Source: CAWGJF01 sp963822905 | GTDB taxonomy: Bacteria; Bacteroidota; Ignavibacteria; Ignavibacteriales; Ignavibacteriaceae | DNA length: 64,000 nt | NCBI GenBank assembly: GCA_963822905.1 | Contig: CAWGJF010000001.1 | Coordinates: 1,364,001 to 1,428,000, forward strand | Direction of reading: 5' to 3' | In this document: in pieces, positions 59,429-64,000 of the stretch | Numbering within the stretch: the stretch's first letter is position 1 | Layout of the letters: each line of letters opens with the position of its first letter | Notes under the pieces: generated by a model | Told to the model about the DNA's origin: nothing | Database searches by the model: none | The model's input: only the letters and a program-made list of their open reading frames with translations | Translations under genes and position numbers: made by a program

Positions 59429-60395
59429 TTAGAATCCCAATCTTTCCATATCGACTACCAATCCTTTTACAGCATTTATTGAATTATCCAACAGAGCTTT
59501 TTCATCTTTGGCTAATTCAAACTCCATAATTTTTTCAACACCACCTGAGCCAATAACAGCAGGGACTCCAACGTAATATCCATCAACCCCGTATTCACCT
59601 TTGAGATAGGCACAAACAGGTAACACTCTTTTTTCATCACCAAGAATTGCTTCAACCATTGAAATTGCTGCAGACGCCGGTGAATAAAAAGCAGAACCGG
59701 TTTTTAATAACTTTACTACTTCGCCACCAGCCATTTTTGTTCTTTGAACCATTGCACTCATTACTTCTTCAGCTTTAGCTTTATCTCCGTATTTTCTTTC
59801 AAGTAATTCCATCACGGGGATTCCGTTAATGTTTGCGTAACGTATTATTGGAACCATTGTATCGCCATGCCCACCTAGCACCATAGCATTAACATCTTTT
59901 ACAGAGACACCTAATTCCCATGCAAATAAATGTTGAGAACCTTGAAGAGTCTAATATGCCAGCCTGTCCAAAAATTTTATGATGCGGGAATCCTGTAACT
60001 TTCTGGTAAAGTGTTACCATAGCATCAAGCGGGTTGCTGATAATAATTGAGATGGAATCAGGAGCATTTGCTTTAACGCCAAGAGCGACGTCTTTCATTA
60101 TTTTTGCATTTGTTGAAAGCAAATCATCTCTGCTCATTCCAGGTTTTCTGGGAAGTCCGGCAGTAACAACTACAATATCTGATCCGGCGATATCTTTATA
60201 ATCGTTAGTTCCTTCAACTCTTGCATCAAATGAATCGATTCGGGAGGCTTCTGCTATATCTAAAGCTTTACCCTGTGGCATATCAGGAACTATATCGAAC
60301 ATTACAACATCCCCGAGCTGTCTTAAAGCTATCAACTGGGCAAGAACACCACCTATTTGTCCGCCTCCGATTAAGGCAATTTTTTTTCTGCTCAT
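59429..60395 (-). CDS. mdh: Malate dehydrogenase (frameshifted near 59926)
   Basis: A lactate/malate-type dehydrogenase that oxidises malate to oxaloacetate in the TCA cycle. The N-terminal frame has the NAD loop (IALIGGGQIGGVLAQLIA), VTAGLPRKPGMSRDDLLSTN and GQAGILDSSRFSTFI. The other frame has ELGVSVKDVNAMVLGGHGD, with the catalytic His, and continues VEKIMEFELAKDEKALLDNS. AAA at 59925-59927 should be AA: removing one base restores STFIAWELGVSVKD. Both parts are otherwise perfectly conserved, and mdh is a core gene, so a sequence error is likely. RBS: AAGGAAGA. Confidence 0.9.
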
Positions 60396-60496
60396 AATAT
60401 TCTTCCTTTCATTTTTAATATGATTCTGTAATTCAAAAATATCAAAAAATTTTAAGAGTAGATATACTTAAAAGGAAGGTTAAAAGAAAAGGGAGA

Positions 60497-60910
60497 TTAG
60501 TTTAAGTTTAACGAAAGTATTGTTTCTGTTCCGGAATCAGTAACATTATATTCAAGTCCATCCATATAAACCCGCATAAGATAAACTCCTCGGCCTGAAT
60601 CTTTGAGCAGGTTTTCCGGCTTGGTTGGATCCGGAATCAATGCAGGATTGAAGCCTTTCCCTTCATCAATAACTTTTACAAGCAGCCTGGAATCAGAAAC
60701 AGATACATCAACTTTAACAAGTTTTGTTTTGTCATTTTTATTAGCATGAATAATTGCATTTGTTGTGGCTTCGGTTACAGCTAATAATAGAGAAGCTATT
60801 TTTTCTTCAGGTAACCCGATGTCTTTTGCAAAATAGTTTACGAACTCCTCAACAGTGATTATATTGTTCGGATCGCTTTCTATTTCAAGATGATAGTGAT
60901 TTTCAGACAA
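60497..60910 (-). CDS. Serine-kinase-type anti-sigma factor (ATP-binding, RsbW-like)
   Basis: A 137-residue GHKL-ATPase of the HATPase_c_2 type. The N-box is AVTEATTNAIIHANKNDK, G1 is VIDEGKGFNPALIPD and G2 is GRGVYLMRVYMD. Such proteins phosphorylate anti-anti-sigma factors or bind sigma factors. No partner is adjacent. It starts at TTG. Confidence 0.85.
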   Translation of the reverse strand: MSENHYHLEIESDPNNIITVEEFVNYFAKDIGLPEEKIASLLLAVTEATTNAIIHANKNDKTKLVKVDVSVSDSRLLVKVIDEGKGFNPALIPDPTKPENLLKDSGRGVYLMRVYMDGLEYNVTDSGTETILSLNLN

Positions 60911-60960
60911 ATTTTGTTTGGCTTTTATTAAAAAATAAATAAAATAAATTTAATATCAAC

Positions 60961-62877
60961 TCAGAATTTCCAATTCATTTCAGCAAATAAATTTATCCTG
61001 TCAGAAGTTGTTTGTTCTTCAGAAATAAATTCATACCAGCTATTAAATTTAAGAATTAAATTATCCGAACTGATATCAAGTTCCATAAGCGGACCAATGC
61101 TTCGATATTCGGTATCCGGAATTCTTTTAAGTCCTTCATAGTTATAGGTGTTTACGTTAAAGAATCTAACACCAACAGCTAAAAACATTTTATAAAATGT
61201 AAACCCAACCTTCGGATCAGTGAAAATTTCGCTTATATATCTTGAAGGTCTTTCTTTAAAATCTTTCCAATTCAGATCACCCTGATCACTGATTTTAATG
61301 TACCCATCAATTATTATGCTGAATAAATTGCTCATTTGCCAGAGTGTTGAATCAGTAGCAACCATCTGTCGGAAAGAAATACTGTGCAAATTACTGGTTA
61401 AATCTTCAAAATCATACACTGTATAATTAGCAGAAACTTCAAAAGTATTTTTTGACCTGAATCGTTGCGAGAAATAATTACCTCCGGTGATTAGTCTTAA
61501 AACCTTATTTATATAATTGTTTGCACTTTTGCTGGCAAATATATAAACAAGATGACTTTGTGTCCCTTCAGTTGAAATAAACATTTCAAAATATGGAGTG
61601 AGCTGATGAGTATATCTTATCCTGGCAATTGTTAAAAGCTCATCACGATCATCATCATTGTTTATACTTGGTGTGTCGTACTTCAGTTTGCTGTGATAAA
61701 TACTTGCTGAAACCAAATCCTTTTTTGAAATCCTGAATTCGTTTGACAGAGATAAAGCAACATTTGAAGAATTGTTGTTTTTCCTGCTTTCTTCTTCTGA
61801 TCTCTCATCAAAAAAAATCCTGTCAATTCCAATAAAATCTTTAGCTTTATGTTTTTCATCTCTTTGGAAAAAACTTAATCTCAGTGAACTATTTAAATAA
61901 TCCGATTTATAATTTAATGTGGATTCAATTCCAATTTTAAGTTCATCAATCTCTGAATCAAAAATATTTTTATTCTGAATGGAAGTCGATTTATACCTTT
62001 TATTCCTGTCGATTGTTCTTGAATTTAGTCCACCTGTGATGCTGAAAAATGTATTTGTAAAAATTTTGTTATAGTAAAGCTGGTCTTCAAGCGAAAATAC
62101 AGATTCGGTTCTGCTCTCAATATTTTTTGCTACATTGAATTCTGCTGAAGTAATTGAATCCGTAGCAACATAGAAATCTTTCCTGCTTCGATTGTATTTT
62201 ACATTAAGAAAATTTGTTACATCATTTGTAAATTGATTTTTCAGGATAAGATTAAAGTACCTTAATGTATTCTTCCTGGGGGAAACATCCTCGTTCTCAA
62301 ATTTTAATGCGGAAGTCAAAGATAAATCTGAAAGTAAGTAATCTCTTAAATACCCTTCAATTCCATATAAAGGTCCGTTGTCATTTTCACCAACCTGCCG
62401 GTTATTTGAGTAACCGCCAAACGGAGTGATGACCAAATCTTTTATTAACTCAGCTTCAGTATAAAGCGTAACATGATTAATTGCCGCCTGGTTAATTGCC
62501 GACAGCCTGTCATCTGAAAGAAGTTTGCTCTCACCATTTAATCCGATTTTTATTTTTTCATTTAAATTATACAGACCATTTATTGCAAGATACTGATCAT
62601 CCTTTACACTTTTTGATCCGGTTTTTGCAAGAGTAGATTTGAAATTTTGATTTATTCCAAAACTGAATTTATCCGTCGTGCCGGAATAGTTAAATCCTGT
62701 GCTAAGGTTATAAGTACTCAATTGTTTTTGAAAAGAAGAATAAAGAAGATTCGAGATTGGTATATTTAAAGAATATTGTAGAGAGTCGGAATCCATCTGC
62801 GCGAAGGTGGTAGAAAAATAAATAACAAACAGGAGTACAAAAATTTTTATTTGGGTAACAGATGAATTAAAATTCAA
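60961..62877 (-). CDS. Putative outer-membrane beta-barrel protein
   Basis: A 638-residue protein with a signal peptide (QIKIFVLLFVIYFSTTFA) and many alternating strands (LSTYNLSTGFNYSGTTDKFS; FTNTFFSITGGLNSR; ISSDNLILKFNSWYEFI; final NLFAEMNWKF). The closing aromatic residue is a barrel sign. It looks like the large porin-like proteins often seen in Ignavibacteria. No family or function is recognised. The start is a TTG; no better ATG precedes the signal sequence. Confidence 0.6.
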   Translation of the reverse strand: MNFNSSVTQIKIFVLLFVIYFSTTFAQMDSDSLQYSLNIPISNLLYSSFQKQLSTYNLSTGFNYSGTTDKFSFGINQNFKSTLAKTGSKSVKDDQYLAINGLYNLNEKIKIGLNGESKLLSDDRLSAINQAAINHVTLYTEAELIKDLVITPFGGYSNNRQVGENDNGPLYGIEGYLRDYLLSDLSLTSALKFENEDVSPRKNTLRYFNLILKNQFTNDVTNFLNVKYNRSRKDFYVATDSITSAEFNVAKNIESRTESVFSLEDQLYYNKIFTNTFFSITGGLNSRTIDRNKRYKSTSIQNKNIFDSEIDELKIGIESTLNYKSDYLNSSLRLSFFQRDEKHKAKDFIGIDRIFFDERSEEESRKNNNSSNVALSLSNEFRISKKDLVSASIYHSKLKYDTPSINNDDDRDELLTIARIRYTHQLTPYFEMFISTEGTQSHLVYIFASKSANNYINKVLRLITGGNYFSQRFRSKNTFEVSANYTVYDFEDLTSNLHSISFRQMVATDSTLWQMSNLFSIIIDGYIKISDQGDLNWKDFKERPSRYISEIFTDPKVGFTFYKMFLAVGVRFFNVNTYNYEGLKRIPDTEYRSIGPLMELDISSDNLILKFNSWYEFISEEQTTSDRINLFAEMNWKF

Positions 62878-63163
62878 TATTATTCCGGAAAATAAAAAAG
62901 AATTAAACTTTTCATTTTAAGATAAGTAGCAAAGACAAATAGTTAAAGTTATTTTGTAGAAGTGTAAAAATATTTTGTATTGGTTTTTTTTGTTATGAAT
63001 TCAGAATCTAATGTTGAATTTCGAATAGTTAGTCTAATTTGAGTTTAAACACCATCTATCTATTAAACTATATTGGTACTTTAGATTAAACTTAATTTTA
63101 ATAGCAATCATATTGTAACAAATTTGATAAAATTAATACTTAAATCTAAAATTATTGTTAAAA

Positions 63164-63928
63164 ATGTATTCATTGGGTACATTTAATAAATATTTTTTTC
63201 GAGTTAAGCATCTAATATTATTCTTCATAAGAAAAATTAAAGCAATTTTTTCCCGACTTAAGCTTCATTTAATCATAGGACCAATCGAAGGGATTTTATT
63301 AAACCTTGCTTATTTATCTAAATTATCTAGATGGATTTGCAATAATTAGAGACTTAAACTAAACGATTTTTATAATGGAAAAGTTGTATATGAAGAAAGA
63401 TTTAAGTTTCATGAATTTGTATTTAATGAAAAGATAAAAAATGAAGCAGTCGATTATATTGAATTTGAAGTTGCAAGTGGAATTGCATTCAAATGGTGGG
63501 TTGATAGGATTAAAAATAAAGATAGTAAGTTTTTTGGTTTTGATGTTTTTATAGGTTTACCTGAAGACTTTGGAGTAATGAAAAAACATCATTACGATAC
63601 TTTAGAAACGACACCAGATATCAAAGATGATCGTGTTAAATTTATAAGTGGATTGTTCCAGGATTCACTACCTGGTTTTCTGGCAACTTATTCTTCTTCT
63701 CAAAGAAAATTAATTCATATGGATGCAGATCTCTACTCTTCAACTTTATTTGTTTTGACCAGCTTAATTACTTTTTTGAAAAAAGATGATAATTTAATTT
63801 TTGATGAGTTCGGCGTCCCAACTCATGAATTTCGTGCTTTCTCAGATATTATTTCTTCATATAATTTAAAATTTGAGGTTATCGGAGCCGTAAATAACTA
63901 TTTGCAAGTTGCATTTAAAGTGACTTGA
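63164..63928 (+). pseudogene. Class I SAM-dependent methyltransferase (TylF-like) with in-frame TAG
   Basis: One frame from the ATG at 63164 to the TGA at 63926-63928 holds a methyltransferase of the TylF/macrocin-like type: YIEFEVASGIAFKWWVDRIK, FFGFDVFIGLPEDFG, HMDADLYSSTLFVLTSLITF and LIFDEFGVPTHEFRAF. A TAG at 63347-63349 interrupts it at WICNN-stop-RLKLNDFYNGKVVYEER, and the frame is the same on both sides. The SAM loop reads EFEVASG where relatives have EFGVASG, so a glycine is lost too. It is either a decaying gene or an error. The substrate is unknown, possibly a sugar or antibiotic-like compound. Confidence 0.75.
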
Positions 63929-64000
63929 TTGTGCAAAATGATTGTCATTTCTTCAAGGTTTCTGACTTCATAAATGCTAAATTATTGATTCTTTCCTTTA

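Noticed and set aside
62878..63163. Regulatory or RNA gene in the 286-base gap before the methyltransferase
   Set aside because: AT-rich DNA only; no hairpin, promoter pair or coding frame stood out.
22088..63349. TAG recoded as a sense codon (cupin and methyltransferase)
   Set aside because: TAG serves as the normal stop for dxs, where it overlaps the next start codon. Two isolated in-frame TAG codons are better explained as mutations or errors.

Overview
The window is AT-rich bacterial chromosome. It most likely comes from the Ignavibacteria (Ignavibacteriota) or a close Bacteroidota/Chlorobiota relative. The main evidence is a set of large secreted proteins ending in the type IX secretion (T9SS) type A sorting domain in its Ignavibacteria-like form (YPNPFNP...TIKY/TIINY, then a GVYLY/GIYFYKI end). 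A SusC-like TonB receptor, a Bacteroidota-only family of unknown function (50357) and TAnnTTTG-type -7 boxes fit the same lineage. No rRNA, tRNA, phage genes, CRISPR array or transposase were seen.

Layout. 1-2.8 kb: a partial TonB-like gene, about 1.2 kb of decayed coding DNA, and a TIGR02757 gene. 2.8-6.1 kb: a secreted GH85 endo-beta-N-acetylglucosaminidase. 6.2-12.8 kb (minus): a signalling cluster of a multi-PAS histidine kinase, an HDOD response regulator and a degenerate HD response regulator, followed by an unknown gene pair. 14.4-21.9 kb: an OPT and MFS transporter pair, an M29 aminopeptidase, def-fmt and a CYTH gene. 21.9-26.6 kb (minus): a broken cupin, a DUF4440 protein, Ada, pirin and an ABC exporter. 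26.7-31.3 kb: a hydrolase and a transsulfuration pair (CBS, cystathionine gamma-lyase) split by a small four-helix-bundle insertion with inverted-repeat ends. 31.3-35.8 kb (minus): hipBA, an endonuclease V-like glycosylase, DUF1697 and a GT2. 35.9-44.4 kb: a surface protein, a TonB receptor, a SDR/AraC/SDR/AraC array and a TrmB-like regulator. 44.4-51.6 kb: an accessory block of three related T9SS proteins (A, B, C). 51.7-60.9 kb: housekeeping genes (xseAB, dxs, a two-component system, rplU-rpmA, mdh). 61-64 kb: a predicted outer-membrane barrel and a broken methyltransferase.

The standout observation is in T9SS copy B (46591-48263). A segment of about 670 bases (46861-47532) has almost no C on the + strand, with 11 C by direct count and one C-free run of 162 nt that still holds 42 G. 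Where it aligns with intact copy C, every C has become T and the G are untouched. Both boundaries are fairly sharp. This looks like strand-specific C-to-T hypermutation of one gene copy and not ordinary decay.

Separately, about ten single-base frameshifts and two in-frame TAG codons interrupt otherwise well-conserved genes, including mdh. Many are probably assembly or sequencing errors, so gene-loss claims should be checked against reads.
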